A stretch of 37,575 bases of DNA from Lachnospiraceae bacterium (GTDB taxonomy: Bacteria > Bacillota > Clostridia > Lachnospirales > Lachnospiraceae): assembly GCA_017557525.1 (NCBI GenBank), contig JAFYYN010000126.1, forward strand, positions 1 through 37,575. Direction: 5' to 3'. The position numbers and the translations under genes were made by a program. The notes beneath the pieces were generated by a model. It was not told where the DNA came from and made no database searches. It saw only the letters and a list, made by a program, of their open reading frames with translations. Shown piece by piece: positions 15,734 through 24,924 of this stretch. Numbering within the stretch: the first letter of the stretch is position 1; each line of letters starts with the position of its first letter.

Positions 15734-17410
15734 TCATTCATCGATAAACGCCTCAATATCCTTGACGGATTCAAAAGATGTAGGGTAAAGGAGTGCATCA
15801 TAACCACCACACGTTACATGATTTTCAAAACACTTCTGAAAACCTGAACGGTTTTCTTCAAGCAGATCATGAAGCCATTCTTCACCGTTTCTTTGACGGT
15901 ATGTTCCAAATAATGATATATAATTACGATAAGAATTGATAATGAGCCTGCCAAGGCTTTCGTTTTCAGAACCGACAAGCAGCCAGTCCAGCACGTTATC
16001 GGAGTTTCTATGGGTTATGTCTTCTATATCCAGAGTCCTTAAGCCCTTTTTACCTATAAGTTCCTTAACCCCGTTGAATTGTCCGCTGTGGTGAAGCAGA
16101 TAGATATATTGCAGCTGATCCATATTTGAAAGAGGGGTCAAATCCAGAGCTTCTTCAATCTGCATTGCTGATAGCGAAAAATATTTAAGCTTTTTGCAGT
16201 TTGTGACTCCGTTGATGAGTTTCTGCATAGACTTGCTTTCTCCAAAATATGATAACGGAGAAGAATACCCAAAACTCAATGCCTCAAGTTCGGGGAAATT
16301 TGATAACAATGCAGAGTCTTCAAAGTCATAGGAATCAACATTCAGGAATTTAAGATTACTCATCTTCTTCCCTGCTTTTTTAAGGTTTCCTGCAAAGTCT
16401 TCCGATATGTTCATAAGGAAAGTGATTTCCCTGAGATTGCCCAGATCTGTTATAAAAGATGTATTCTTCACACGGCTGGCAACGATCGTAAGTTCTTTCA
16501 AACCTGCAAGCTCACCTAGTCCGCTAAAGTCTCCCGATGCACCACTCATGCTTATGGAATACAGATTTTCAATATCCTTTAAAGCTCCGATATTTTTTAC
16601 TTTATATAGCGTTTCTTCGGCAAGGGGACTGTCCAGATCAACTACTATATCTGTGTTTATGAGATTCAGTGATTTTAAATTCTTGAAATCCTTAAAATAT
16701 TCAAAATCTATCTCCATTCCGCCGCCATTACATAAAAGCGTCAGATCTTCAATGTCTTTAGGGATTTTATCAAATGAATATGACTGGTAAATTCCATTAT
16801 CGGGGTCCGGAATTGACATTCTTATTGTATTATTAATGCCAGTCTGATTTGTTGTGATCTTTAAATCCTTTTTAGTTCCGGTAAGCCAGCCTCTCAGTTC
16901 TTCAGAAAATATGACCTCATCCAGTGCGATCTCTTCAAGATCCGGCAGTTTTTCTATGATAGAATTATAATCTTTAAAACTGTATTTCCAGTCCCAGCAT
17001 GTGTTGATAGTTGTAGACGGATCATTAAATTCCAAATATTTCAGTTTTTTACAGTTTCCTATTGCATCAAGATTGACTAAAACATCAAAAGTAGGATCAT
17101 TGTCGATTTTTAAAGATGTAAGTCCTGTAAGATATCTTAAATCTGAGAGGTCAACATAATTTCCTCTTTGGAAGGTGAGCCTTAAACTATCCCATGCAAG
17201 GCCTGTACTTTTATTACAATCAATCTTCAGTTCTTTAAGAGATGCACAGTCTTTTTTAGTGAGTACATCTTTAGCGCTTTTACCCAGTGCTTCTCTTACG
17301 CAGCGTTCTACCAGGGGATCCCGGAAGTCTGCTTTGGAATTATCGCATCCTGTACAAAAACATGCAACACATAACGAAAGCAGAACAAATACTAATGCTA
17401 ATTTTTTCAC
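15734..17410 (-). CDS. leucine-rich-repeat lipoprotein
   Basis: The product has 558 residues and starts at GTG with GAGGAGAG upstream; an ATG 10 codons earlier lies ahead of that ribosome site. A lipoprotein signal is present: VKK, hydrophobic core, then FCTGC with Cys22 as the lipidated residue. The rest is built from irregular leucine-rich repeats (DLSDLRYLTGLTSLKI, NLREITFLM, LKFLNVDSYDFED and others) typical of surface LRR proteins of gut clostridia, and ends in an acidic tail. It is likely anchored on the outer face of the membrane and binds a protein or glycan partner. It probably ends at the hairpin 15433-15472. Confidence 0.88.
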   Translation of the reverse strand: MKKLALVFVLLSLCVACFCTGCDNSKADFRDPLVERCVREALGKSAKDVLTKKDCASLKELKIDCNKSTGLAWDSLRLTFQRGNYVDLSDLRYLTGLTSLKIDNDPTFDVLVNLDAIGNCKKLKYLEFNDPSTTINTCWDWKYSFKDYNSIIEKLPDLEEIALDEVIFSEELRGWLTGTKKDLKITTNQTGINNTIRMSIPDPDNGIYQSYSFDKIPKDIEDLTLLCNGGGMEIDFEYFKDFKNLKSLNLINTDIVVDLDSPLAEETLYKVKNIGALKDIENLYSISMSGASGDFSGLGELAGLKELTIVASRVKNTSFITDLGNLREITFLMNISEDFAGNLKKAGKKMSNLKFLNVDSYDFEDSALLSNFPELEALSFGYSSPLSYFGESKSMQKLINGVTNCKKLKYFSLSAMQIEEALDLTPLSNMDQLQYIYLLHHSGQFNGVKELIGKKGLRTLDIEDITHRNSDNVLDWLLVGSENESLGRLIINSYRNYISLFGTYRQRNGEEWLHDLLEENRSGFQKCFENHVTCGGYDALLYPTSFESVKDIEAFIDE

Positions 17411-17475
17411 TTTATTTTCTCTCCTCGATTGATCAATCATCTTATTTCAGCATGAATTACTTATGTATTTGTATT

Positions 17476-18018
17476 TTAACTCAAAATTATATAATTTCTT
17501 TGAAAATAATCTTCATCAACAAAGTTGAAATTTATATCTGTGATTTTCCCTTCGGGATCTTTTGCAACAACGTAAAAAACTATTACGGCATCCATAGCAG
17601 CGGTTTCTTCAGTGCCCCACAAAAAAGCTGAAAAATATCGCTCAGGATTATCCGGATGGATGAACAGTCGGCCCTTATCCAGAAGGAATCTGAGCTCTTC
17701 GCATTCCGGATCGTCTTTTCTCCAAATTTTTAAGGGTTTTGCGTCCTGCAGGTACCAGTCTCCTTCCAGCCTTAAATGATTCCGGAGAAACCAGTTCCTT
17801 TCACTGGGACAGGGAACCCCCTCTTTGTCAACTTTAAAAAAATCACCTTTTTTTGCGATCTCACCCTTGTCTTTTGAGGCTTCTTTGGAGAATATCTCGT
17901 AAGTATCATCAGGGTTAGGACGGATTTTTCCTCGCTCGATCATTTTCTGTTCCATAGCTGATCCGGCTCCCAATTCCCATGCCTGACGTTTTGTGTTTAT
18001 CTTAACCGTATATGCCAT
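17476..18018 (-). CDS. hypothetical protein, PGDYG-like
   Basis: The product has 180 residues, soluble. The first 80 residues (AWELGAGSAMEQKMIERGKI, later KKGDFFKVDKEGVP with a WF pair soon after) resemble proteins that store a substituted-residue pattern around a GD-F/W-x-V core, such as the PGDYG family; this match is weak. The C-terminal part has strands ending in ADVVIVFY-like sequence and an acidic stretch. It lies 39 nt after the STAS-kinase gene in the same direction, so it may be the last gene of that transcript. Function unknown. Confidence 0.75.
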   Translation of the reverse strand: MAYTVKINTKRQAWELGAGSAMEQKMIERGKIRPNPDDTYEIFSKEASKDKGEIAKKGDFFKVDKEGVPCPSERNWFLRNHLRLEGDWYLQDAKPLKIWRKDDPECEELRFLLDKGRLFIHPDNPERYFSAFLWGTEETAAMDAVIVFYVVAKDPEGKITDINFNFVDEDYFQRNYIILS

Positions 18019-18057
18019 ATTTTTTACCGATCCTGTGATATACCTTTATTTCTGCAT

Positions 18058-19233
18058 TTAAAAACATATTGGATCTATACCAGCATCTACGGATGAAATA
18101 ACCCGGTCTTTCATAGCGTTAAACTGCTCAGGGGTAAGAGATCCGGGCAAAGCCACATACATAAATAGACGTCGGGTAACCGAGAACAGAGCTATCTGTT
18201 TTTCGGCTTCCTTAATGAATTCATCATCCTTTCCCTCAAAATATGTATGGATGAATACATTCCACATCTTCTTGATCTCGTCCGAACTGAACAGGCGCAA
18301 CATCGGGCTGGCTGCTCTTGCCTTATCATTATCTGCCCTCTCATATATTGAATACATGCTTACCATATCGAAGATAGGATGCCCCATGCCGCCTGAAGAA
18401 AGATCGATAAACATCAGCTCGCCATCCTGCAGCATGGCATTTCCCATATGGCAGTCACCGTGGATAAATATATCGCTGTCGGGAATATTCTCGTAAACCC
18501 TTTGTACCTTTTGTATCTCTTCATCTGTCATGACAGATTTGAAATATCCGAGAGCCTGTATTGAAGTAGTTTTCAAATCATCGAGTTTCCCGGCTTCGAC
18601 ATGGATACTGTGCATTTGACGTACAGTTTTGGCAAACATCGTCATATATTCTTCAATCTTGCTTTTATCTTCGGACATAACCGTAGCCAGGTCTTTAGAC
18701 TTTATCATCTCATACACGATGCCATAACAGTCACCTACCTTGACAATATCATAAGGTATCGCTGTAGGCACACCGTAAACAAAAGCATTCCTCGCCTTTT
18801 TGTTTTCTTTGCTGATTAAAAGATCGAAGCTGATATTTGGATGGAATACTTTTAATACAGTTTCATCATCCATCCTGTAAACATTACCGGTCATGCCCTG
18901 ACCTAAGAGCTGCAGGCCGTCTATACTTATTTTTCGATAAGCCTTTTTTACATTAAGCAGATCTGTAAAACCGGTTGTTTCAAAGATGTCATAAACATCC
19001 TTTGAAACATTGATTACATCGACAGGTTTGTTTATCTTTTTCCTGACCTTCATCAGGACTCTCAGACCCGCACTGGAAATATAATCCAGATTTTCTGCAT
19101 CAAATACGGGTTCCTTACAATCGTTCGCATCTAATGCACTCATAATCTCCTGTTCAACATCAGGAGCATTGTTTGTATCAATTCTTCCTTCAAGCTTGAT
19201 CTCCAATTTGCTGTCTTTTTTATTGATAATCAT
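18058..19233 (-). CDS. STAS domain fused to an APH-like kinase
   Basis: The product has 391 residues. Residues 1-105 are a STAS domain of the anti-sigma-factor-antagonist type, with the switch motif DYISSAGLR (Ser53/Ser54). Residues 106-391 are an aminoglycoside-phosphotransferase-like kinase: a glycine loop LGQGMTGNVYRM, VLKVF with the ATP-binding Lys, the catalytic HGDCHMGN (258-265) and the metal site FIDLSSGG (Asp277). The APH fold phosphorylates small molecules or proteins. Joined to a STAS domain it suggests a regulatory kinase whose output is sensed through the STAS part; this is inference. GGAGGAT precedes the start. Confidence 0.9.
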   Translation of the reverse strand: MIINKKDSKLEIKLEGRIDTNNAPDVEQEIMSALDANDCKEPVFDAENLDYISSAGLRVLMKVRKKINKPVDVINVSKDVYDIFETTGFTDLLNVKKAYRKISIDGLQLLGQGMTGNVYRMDDETVLKVFHPNISFDLLISKENKKARNAFVYGVPTAIPYDIVKVGDCYGIVYEMIKSKDLATVMSEDKSKIEEYMTMFAKTVRQMHSIHVEAGKLDDLKTTSIQALGYFKSVMTDEEIQKVQRVYENIPDSDIFIHGDCHMGNAMLQDGELMFIDLSSGGMGHPIFDMVSMYSIYERADNDKARAASPMLRLFSSDEIKKMWNVFIHTYFEGKDDEFIKEAEKQIALFSVTRRLFMYVALPGSLTPEQFNAMKDRVISSVDAGIDPICF

Positions 19234-19252
19234 CTGTATATATCCTCCAACT

Positions 19253-19471
19253 TCAGTATTCTGTCTTGATTTCTTCTATTCCATAAATTTCCTTAAAACG
19301 CAGTTCGTCCTCATACGAACGGATAAGCATTACTTCCGTGAAATGACCGTCTTCCTTATTTTTGAAACCGGCAACCTTTTCTCCTGTGCAGATAGAACTG
19401 CGGATCATGGCATACTGTCTGTCAGGATCATACTTTATTTCCGGCTCCCTGCTCTTTCTACCAAAAAGCAT
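19253..19471 (-). CDS. small conserved-looking hypothetical protein
   Basis: The product has 72 residues and a ribosome site AGGTAG at good spacing. Compact composition: MLFGRKSREPEIKYDPDRQY, an Arg-Ser-x-Cys segment, then GFKNKEDGHFTEVMLIRS. There is no membrane segment. It sits 17 nt after the DUF5131 gene and 19 nt before the STAS-kinase gene, so the three form one transcript. I do not know a function for it. Confidence 0.7.
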   Translation of the reverse strand: MLFGRKSREPEIKYDPDRQYAMIRSSICTGEKVAGFKNKEDGHFTEVMLIRSYEDELRFKEIYGIEEIKTEY

Positions 19472-19488
19472 TTTATCTACCTCGTCCT

Positions 19489-20211
19489 TCAGGGAACATA
19501 GTTTATCCCAGCCTTCCTGGCCTGTTCCATCTGAAGCCTCCTTTCTACATGATATGTTTTACCATCTTTGACGAATAATGCGCCTGTCTGCTTAAAGAAA
19601 AATGATACGCCGTACCTTATGCATTCCTCGCGTACGGCGAGTATCCATTCATAGTTGCAGGGCCTGGCGTTAGGCCCGGATTCGCCTCCGCAGGTCACAT
19701 GCTCTATAAGACCGGTTTCCAGATATTTGCCTATATGTATCTCTCCGAGCATGGGCTCAGAGATTATCTCGCGGTGCTTTATCGGAAGCGAGAGAAATAT
19801 TGGGAGCCTGTAGTCGGCCCTGTCCTGGTTCTCACAGGTACTGCATATCGTAACATGATTCCAGCCGTCTCCCCAGTCTTCAGGGATACATTTCTCAAAC
19901 CTGTCTATCCTCTTGGTGATTATACAGAACTCGAGGTCATTCCGTTCCCTGATCATGTCCCAGCACTCCTGCCTCCATGCATCAGCCTCATCCAGGAAGA
20001 AATCTGAAGTCATACAGGTGTATACAGTCCCGTCCAAAGGAGTTAACTTATACTGTCCATTGCGGTCTTTTTTCAGCGGCAGTGAGAAATCGCCTGTCCT
20101 GGTAACTATAGAAGCGTCTTTGCCTATGCTCTCATCCCGCCGGTATACATAACAGTTCTTGCATCCGGGACTTAGCTTTTTACAGCCGTGCCAAGGATTC
20201 CATATAGCCAT
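19489..20211 (-). CDS. DUF5131 (phage Gp37/Gp68-like) protein
   Basis: The product has 240 residues. The opening WNPWHGCKKLSPGCKNCYVY carries a Cys pattern typical of the DUF5131/Gp37-Gp68 family, which has a radical-SAM-like fold. Further conserved pieces are CMTSDFFLDEADAWR, CIITKRIDRFEKCIPEDWG, ICSTCENQ, ISEPMLGEIHIG, CGGESGPNARPC and FFFKQTG. Members occur on phages and in chromosomes; the reaction is not known to me. ATG 20211 has GAGGATT upstream, overlapping the end of the thioesterase gene, and is preferred to TTG 20220. The close packing implies translational coupling. Confidence 0.88.
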   Translation of the reverse strand: MAIWNPWHGCKKLSPGCKNCYVYRRDESIGKDASIVTRTGDFSLPLKKDRNGQYKLTPLDGTVYTCMTSDFFLDEADAWRQECWDMIRERNDLEFCIITKRIDRFEKCIPEDWGDGWNHVTICSTCENQDRADYRLPIFLSLPIKHREIISEPMLGEIHIGKYLETGLIEHVTCGGESGPNARPCNYEWILAVREECIRYGVSFFFKQTGALFVKDGKTYHVERRLQMEQARKAGINYVP

Positions 20212-20216
20212 TTTTA

Positions 20217-20627
20217 TCAATCCTCAATATTATCTGTTATCGCTTTATTGAACTCCGGGAATTCCTTAGCCAAGCGTATCGGCTTGCCTTCTTTGCTGAT
20301 GAAACAGTGTACTGACTCACACTCTGCTACGACAGCTTCTTCGGCATTTCTCATGGAATAATCCAGAATAAGTTTTACACCTTTGAATTCCCGTATTTTA
20401 ACAATTATGAAGACATCATCTGAAAAAGTGGTGCTTCTCTTATATTTACATGAAACTTCCACTGTAGGCGAGATAATGCCTTCTTTTTCAAGCCTGGCAT
20501 AATCCCAGCCCAGCTGTTTCAGGAAATCTATCCTCGCCTCTTCCATCCATCTAACATAATTTGAGTGATGGGTGATCCCCATCTTATCGGTTTCGTAATA
20601 CTGTACTGTATGCTTATATGCCTTCAT
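20217..20627 (-). CDS. acyl-CoA thioesterase, 4HBT/YbgC-type
   Basis: The product has 136 residues, the usual length for a single hot-dog domain. The active-site region YYETDKMGITHHSNYVRWME matches the 4-hydroxybenzoyl-CoA thioesterase/YbgC signature, in which the Asp in TD-x-M-G-x-x-H is catalytic. A typical hot-dog strand pattern follows (VEVSCKYKRSTTFSDDV). It would hydrolyse acyl-CoA thioesters in the cytoplasm; chain length cannot be told. It stands 8 nt behind a PAS gene and just ahead of DUF5131 in one transcript. Confidence 0.92.
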   Translation of the reverse strand: MKAYKHTVQYYETDKMGITHHSNYVRWMEEARIDFLKQLGWDYARLEKEGIISPTVEVSCKYKRSTTFSDDVFIIVKIREFKGVKLILDYSMRNAEEAVVAECESVHCFISKEGKPIRLAKEFPEFNKAITDNIED

Positions 20628-20635
20628 TATTTACC

Positions 20636-21013
20636 TCAATTTAAGTCATAAAAATTCATAGTTTCCCTGTCCCGGTATTCGTGTTTCTCATAGTACCCGA
20701 TCAGATCGCCGTCATCATTTCGAAGTGCTACCATGTAAACATCCTTGTTTTCCTTCTCATTGTGAAATGTATAGACAATGTTATGGTCCTTCGATGCTTT
20801 GAACCAGTCCAGAACTTTATTAATGCTCTCTCTTGATTTTTCATTATGGCAATTGAGGAGGCTCTTCCCCATCAGCTCTTTACCGCCCCATTTCCCATAG
20901 CGGTTTATGGCGACTGGGTTCATGTAAATTATAATGTGTTCAAGATCAGAGATCACTACTGCTGACCTGTCCGCATCCAGAACACTTTTATATATATCTT
21001 CGATCTTTACCAT
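20636..21013 (-). CDS. stand-alone PAS-domain protein
   Basis: The product has 125 residues and consists of one PAS fold: SVLDADRSAVVISDLEHIII, then MNPVAINRYGKWGGKELMGK and LLNCHNEKSRESI. The CH-x-x-KS piece resembles PAS domains of the DUF438 group, in which that region can hold a haem or other ligand; this is inference. There is no output domain, so it would act through a partner protein. It is transcribed with the thioesterase gene 8 nt downstream. Confidence 0.85.
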   Translation of the reverse strand: MVKIEDIYKSVLDADRSAVVISDLEHIIIYMNPVAINRYGKWGGKELMGKSLLNCHNEKSRESINKVLDWFKASKDHNIVYTFHNEKENKDVYMVALRNDDGDLIGYYEKHEYRDRETMNFYDLN

Positions 21014-21054
21014 TTGGCACCTCGCATTTTATTTATGGAAATTATTTATTCTTT

Positions 21055-21495
21055 TTATATAAGATTTTCATAGAAATTAACAGCTCCCGTTATCTCTTCT
21101 TCTGTCGGATGTCCTTTGGCTATACCTCCAACAAGCTTGAACGGACCAAATGTATCATAACCTAGGCAACGGTATTCTCCAAGCTCCTTGCAATGTTTTT
21201 GAGTTGCAATCTCACGCATTGCTTTTAAAAAATTCCCTTTAGGAGCACCATGTGTGTATATGTAGAATATATCTTTTCCTTCAGGCAGATGCATCTCTGC
21301 ATACTCCTTGATTTCTTTCGCAAACGAGGCGAAATATATCCCGGAAGCAAACCCTATCCTATCATATTCTGAAATATCAGCCGAGGGTTGTTTAGTTACA
21401 TCGATAAGTGAAACCTCGTTTTTCTCAGCTATGGCATCCAACAGTTTTTTTGTATTACCGTGATGTGTTGAATAATATACTATTGCAGTCTTCAA
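21055..21495 (-). CDS. flavodoxin-family protein
   Basis: The product has 146 residues, typical of short-chain flavodoxins. The FMN-phosphate loop is YYSTHHGNTKKL (Ser9 to Thr15), directly after the first strand. Later FMN-contact loops appear in SGIYFASFAKE and YTHGAPKGNF. It would carry one or two electrons with FMN in place of a ferredoxin. AGGAGGT precedes the ATG. It is separated from the PAS gene by about 40 nt in the same direction. Confidence 0.92.
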   Translation of the reverse strand: MKTAIVYYSTHHGNTKKLLDAIAEKNEVSLIDVTKQPSADISEYDRIGFASGIYFASFAKEIKEYAEMHLPEGKDIFYIYTHGAPKGNFLKAMREIATQKHCKELGEYRCLGYDTFGPFKLVGGIAKGHPTEEEITGAVNFYENLI

Positions 21496-21540
21496 ATTAC
21501 CTCCTAAATGAATACGGAATAATTATAGAATATAATAAAT

Positions 21541-22017
21541 TTACTGGTGTTTTCTCTGATAAATGCCAATTATTTCGCCAACTGCTAAAATGTGTCCGTC
21601 CATCTTAATTTTTAAATCTTTTTTCTTACTGTTTGTGTTTAACTGAACCATGGCATCAAGAGCGTATACTTGAAATCTGTATCTGTGTTTCCCGTTGAAT
21701 GGCGGTTTGGGACCCCTGTAAACGTGTTTCCCATACCCTATTCCCTGCTCAATATGTATTGGTTTCTCTAATACGGCACCTTTATGCAAGGCACTGGGTA
21801 TGATATCCGTACAAGGAATATTCCAAGCTACCCAGTGATTGAATTCTGAGAAAATAGGATGATCCAAATCATCTACAATAACAGCAAGTGACAGGGTTCC
21901 TGCCGGGATACATTCAATTTTCAATTCTGGTGATAAATCATTCCCGTAACCGGAACATTTATCTGGAATCCAGTCATTATTATTAAACATTGGTGATGAA
22001 ATCTTTAATTCTTGCAT
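21541..22017 (-). CDS. YbhB/YbcL-type PEBP family protein
   Basis: The product has 158 residues, the usual size of bacterial phosphatidylethanolamine-binding-protein homologues (Raf-kinase-inhibitor-like). Recognisable blocks are YGNDLSPELKIE, SLAVIVDDLDHP, FNHWVAWNIP and the ligand-pocket segment YGKHVYRGPKPPFNGKHRYR. The usual DPDAP motif reads DDLDHP here. There is no signal peptide, so it is cytoplasmic. Its biological role in bacteria is not established. Confidence 0.9.
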   Translation of the reverse strand: MQELKISSPMFNNNDWIPDKCSGYGNDLSPELKIECIPAGTLSLAVIVDDLDHPIFSEFNHWVAWNIPCTDIIPSALHKGAVLEKPIHIEQGIGYGKHVYRGPKPPFNGKHRYRFQVYALDAMVQLNTNSKKKDLKIKMDGHILAVGEIIGIYQRKHQ

Positions 22018-22034
22018 AACTAATTATACTCCAT

Positions 22035-22661
22035 TTATTCCTTTATGATCCCTTTGATGGCAACGATGAACAATGGCATGTACATAAAGATCAGATTCAG
22101 TCTCTGCCATAATCCTTCGCTGGCAATGGCTGTATTTGCAAACTCCTCTTTGTCCGACATTACAAACAGTGCAAAGAAAACCAGGGCGGCTACGAAGCAT
22201 ATGATACTGATTGCCCCAATTACTGACTCGCTGTTCTTGAAAGATAGGATTGCTATCAACAGTGGGACAAAAAGGAACAGCATGAACCCGATGACGGAAC
22301 CGGCACCATGTATTTTTGATGCAGTAGTAACTACATCCTTAGTCTCGTTTACACTGAAAAAGCATGTAAATATGCACGCACCGATCGCAAATACCGTAAC
22401 AAAAGCTATCAATGTGTATGTAAGTCCGCCTGATACAGAATGGTAATGCTTATACAATACCGGTAGTGCTATAAGGAACAGAATGCCTTCTGCCAACATC
22501 CAAATGTTGAATGGAGTTCTTACCAGACTCTGCGGATTCCCCAAAGCACTGATAGACATTTTTATGCTGCTGTAATCCTTGTAAAGCAATGCGAGTAGAG
22601 ATGAAACCAATATATCTCCTGCCATTGCTGCAAGCAAAGCTATCCAACCGATCTTAGTCAT
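22035..22661 (-). CDS. DUF998-type integral membrane protein
   Basis: The product has 208 residues and about six hydrophobic segments (residues 5-27, 52-72, 80-103, 115-138, 143-166, 185-203). The pattern of an N-terminal helix followed by SISALGNPQS and HGAGSVIGFMLF fits the DUF998 family of membrane proteins with unknown function. It ends 18 nt before the PEBP gene and starts 15 nt after the M3 peptidase gene, so it lies inside a minus-strand operon. Confidence 0.85.
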   Translation of the reverse strand: MTKIGWIALLAAMAGDILVSSLLALLYKDYSSIKMSISALGNPQSLVRTPFNIWMLAEGILFLIALPVLYKHYHSVSGGLTYTLIAFVTVFAIGACIFTCFFSVNETKDVVTTASKIHGAGSVIGFMLFLFVPLLIAILSFKNSESVIGAISIICFVAALVFFALFVMSDKEEFANTAIASEGLWQRLNLIFMYMPLFIVAIKGIIKE

Positions 22662-22675
22662 ATGTTAGTCCTTAA

Positions 22676-24364
22676 TTAATATAACTTCATTATTTCATTT
22701 ATCACGTGTCGGGTTGCCTTTTCAACAGTTCCCTCTTTGAAGGGATTGAGAAGGTTGCCGATTCCCAATAGCTCAAAATACCCTTTAGTGCCGCCTGCCT
22801 TACAAAGCCTTAAGTAATCTTCCCAAGCAGCACTCCTGTCCTCCTTCATGCGCCCATAATACTGGAATGCACAGATCTGTGCCAGGGCATATTCGATGTA
22901 GTAGAACGGGTACAGGAAGATGTGCTGTTTCTGCATCCAGAAGCCGCCCTCTTCCAAGAAGGCATTTCCGTCATAATCACGCCAGGGCATGTATTTCTGC
23001 TCGATCTCACGCCATACCCTCCTGCGCTCCATAGCATCCATTTTAGGATCTGCATAAACACGGTGCTGGAATTCATCGACACTCACCAGGTACGGAATAG
23101 TACAGGTAGCAGCAACAAGATGAGTGATCCGGTACTTCTCCGCATTAGGTCCGAAGAACGATTCCATCCATGGATAAGCAAAATGCTCCATAGACATGGA
23201 ATGTACCTCGTTTATTTCTGAAGTAGAACCCCATAATTCGGTTATGGGTATGCTTCTCATTGAAATATATCCCTGGAAAGCATGCCCTGCCTCATGGGTA
23301 AGCACGTCCACATCCGCCAGGGTCCCGTTGAAGTTCGAGAATATGAAAGGAGCCTTATACGAAGGTAATCTTGTCATGTATCCGCCCATATGTTTTCCGT
23401 GACGGGTCTCAAGGTCGAACAACTGATATTCCTTCATGAAATCAAAGAACTCACCGGTCTCCATGCTCATTGCCCTGTACATTATCTGGGCCTTATCCAC
23501 GAGTTCCTGCATGGTCCCTATAGGCTTTGCATTCCCTTCGGGGAATTTTAAAGCTTCATCATAGTATTTCAGTTTGTCAACGCCAAGGCGGGCACGTTGC
23601 CTATCACGTATCTTGGTAACGGCTGGAGTTATAATATCAAGGACCTGCTTACGGAACCTTGCTGCATCTTCCTGGGTATAATCAAAACGGTTATTCATTA
23701 TATAGGCCATATCCGTGTACGATTTAAAACCCATTTTCTTGGCAGAGGTATCTCTGAGCCCTACCAGCTTGGAATACTGTTCGTCGAGCTTGGGACTGAT
23801 TTTTTCATACAATGCGGCCCAAGCCTCAAAAGCATTCTTTCTCTCCTGCCTGTCCGTGCTTTCCATATGCTTGAGCAACCCGTAGAAGTTGTTCTTTTCA
23901 CCGTTTAGCTCTGTATTAGCCTGAGCTACGGTTTTAGCATATTCCTGGGTTATTTCGCCATCCTTAATCGTTTCGGGAACAATTCTCTCATCTTCGGTCA
24001 TGAGTGATGCTTCCATTATCTTAAACATCTGGCTGCCGAATTCGTCCTCAAATTCCTTCCGAAAGGCTGATTCCGTAAGAGCCTTATTCCATGCATTTGT
24101 AAAAGGTATCATGCACGCCATCTGCTCTTGAAGCCACAGGACCTCTGCATCGTAATACTCATCTTCCGTATTCATCGTATTTCGGATGCTGGTAATTGTA
24201 TAAAGAGTTTCCCCTTCGTCATACTTATCCTGCACATCAAAAAAGGCCTCTCTCACTTCTGCATAGCTTTGTGCATGTATAACCTTTTCTGTTGCCTCAG
24301 CCATGATTTTTTTCAAGCTTTCGATATCCGGACGTTTGTAGAGCATATCAGCGAATTTTATCAT
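22676..24364 (-). CDS. M3-family oligoendopeptidase (PepF-like)
   Basis: The product has 562 residues, the usual length. The zinc site is HEAGH at 357-361, inside VDVLTHEAGHAFQGY; the third ligand is the Glu in STSEINEVHSMSMEHF about 27 residues later. These are the hallmarks of thimet/PepF-type metallopeptidases, which degrade short peptides in the cytoplasm. No signal peptide. A ribosome site (GAGG) precedes the start, 17 nt after the DUF3592-like gene. Confidence 0.95.
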   Translation of the reverse strand: MIKFADMLYKRPDIESLKKIMAEATEKVIHAQSYAEVREAFFDVQDKYDEGETLYTITSIRNTMNTEDEYYDAEVLWLQEQMACMIPFTNAWNKALTESAFRKEFEDEFGSQMFKIMEASLMTEDERIVPETIKDGEITQEYAKTVAQANTELNGEKNNFYGLLKHMESTDRQERKNAFEAWAALYEKISPKLDEQYSKLVGLRDTSAKKMGFKSYTDMAYIMNNRFDYTQEDAARFRKQVLDIITPAVTKIRDRQRARLGVDKLKYYDEALKFPEGNAKPIGTMQELVDKAQIMYRAMSMETGEFFDFMKEYQLFDLETRHGKHMGGYMTRLPSYKAPFIFSNFNGTLADVDVLTHEAGHAFQGYISMRSIPITELWGSTSEINEVHSMSMEHFAYPWMESFFGPNAEKYRITHLVAATCTIPYLVSVDEFQHRVYADPKMDAMERRRVWREIEQKYMPWRDYDGNAFLEEGGFWMQKQHIFLYPFYYIEYALAQICAFQYYGRMKEDRSAAWEDYLRLCKAGGTKGYFELLGIGNLLNPFKEGTVEKATRHVINEIMKLY

Positions 24365-24380
24365 TATAATTTCCTCTTTC

Positions 24381-24800
24381 TTATGGTCTCCATTTGTAAT
24401 CTGTTGTCAGGTTCTTCCCACCGCTGTTTTTATCATATTCATCCTTGTTATATCTTGAGATGATATGGCCCGGGACATTATTAATAAAGCAATTTTCAGG
24501 CTCCTCGGGGTCATACAGAACTTTTACGGTTTTTGCAAATGTAGACTGATTTTTACTATATTTTTTCAACTGTGCCCAATATGCAATCCCGTTAACTATG
24601 TACTCGTAAATGGGATAATAAATAGCATAATAATGGGATTCAGCCGCGGATCCACCTGTGCCCATAAAACTGTCATCTGTTCCTATCAGTTTCCCTTCGA
24701 TGCTATTCTTGCATTTTGATTTGATAGATATTTGGTTAATTACTTTTTCAAGAACAACAAAGAGCACTATTCCGCATAGTATGATCAAAGGTATCTTCAT
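24381..24800 (-). CDS. DUF3592-like membrane-anchored protein
   Basis: The product has 139 residues. The N-terminus is a hydrophobic anchor (IPLIILCGIVLFVVLEKVI). The rest is extracytoplasmic or cytoplasmic beta-rich sequence with YPIYEYIVNGIAYWAQ and KVLYDPEEPENCFI, the pattern of DUF3592 proteins (P-x-Y-x-Y-x-V-x-G, then V-x-Y-x-P-x-x-P). Function unknown. GGAGGCG precedes the start. It is the first gene upstream of the M3 peptidase in a shared transcript. Confidence 0.8.
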   Translation of the reverse strand: MKIPLIILCGIVLFVVLEKVINQISIKSKCKNSIEGKLIGTDDSFMGTGGSAAESHYYAIYYPIYEYIVNGIAYWAQLKKYSKNQSTFAKTVKVLYDPEEPENCFINNVPGHIISRYNKDEYDKNSGGKNLTTDYKWRP

Positions 24801-24924
24801 ATGTTCACGCCTCCACGATAATAATATTTGGAATCATTATAGCATGAAGAATATTTGATATAAATGTTAATGAACACAAATAATAGGTATATATTTATGT
24901 TTCGGCTGCAAAATAAACTGTAAT

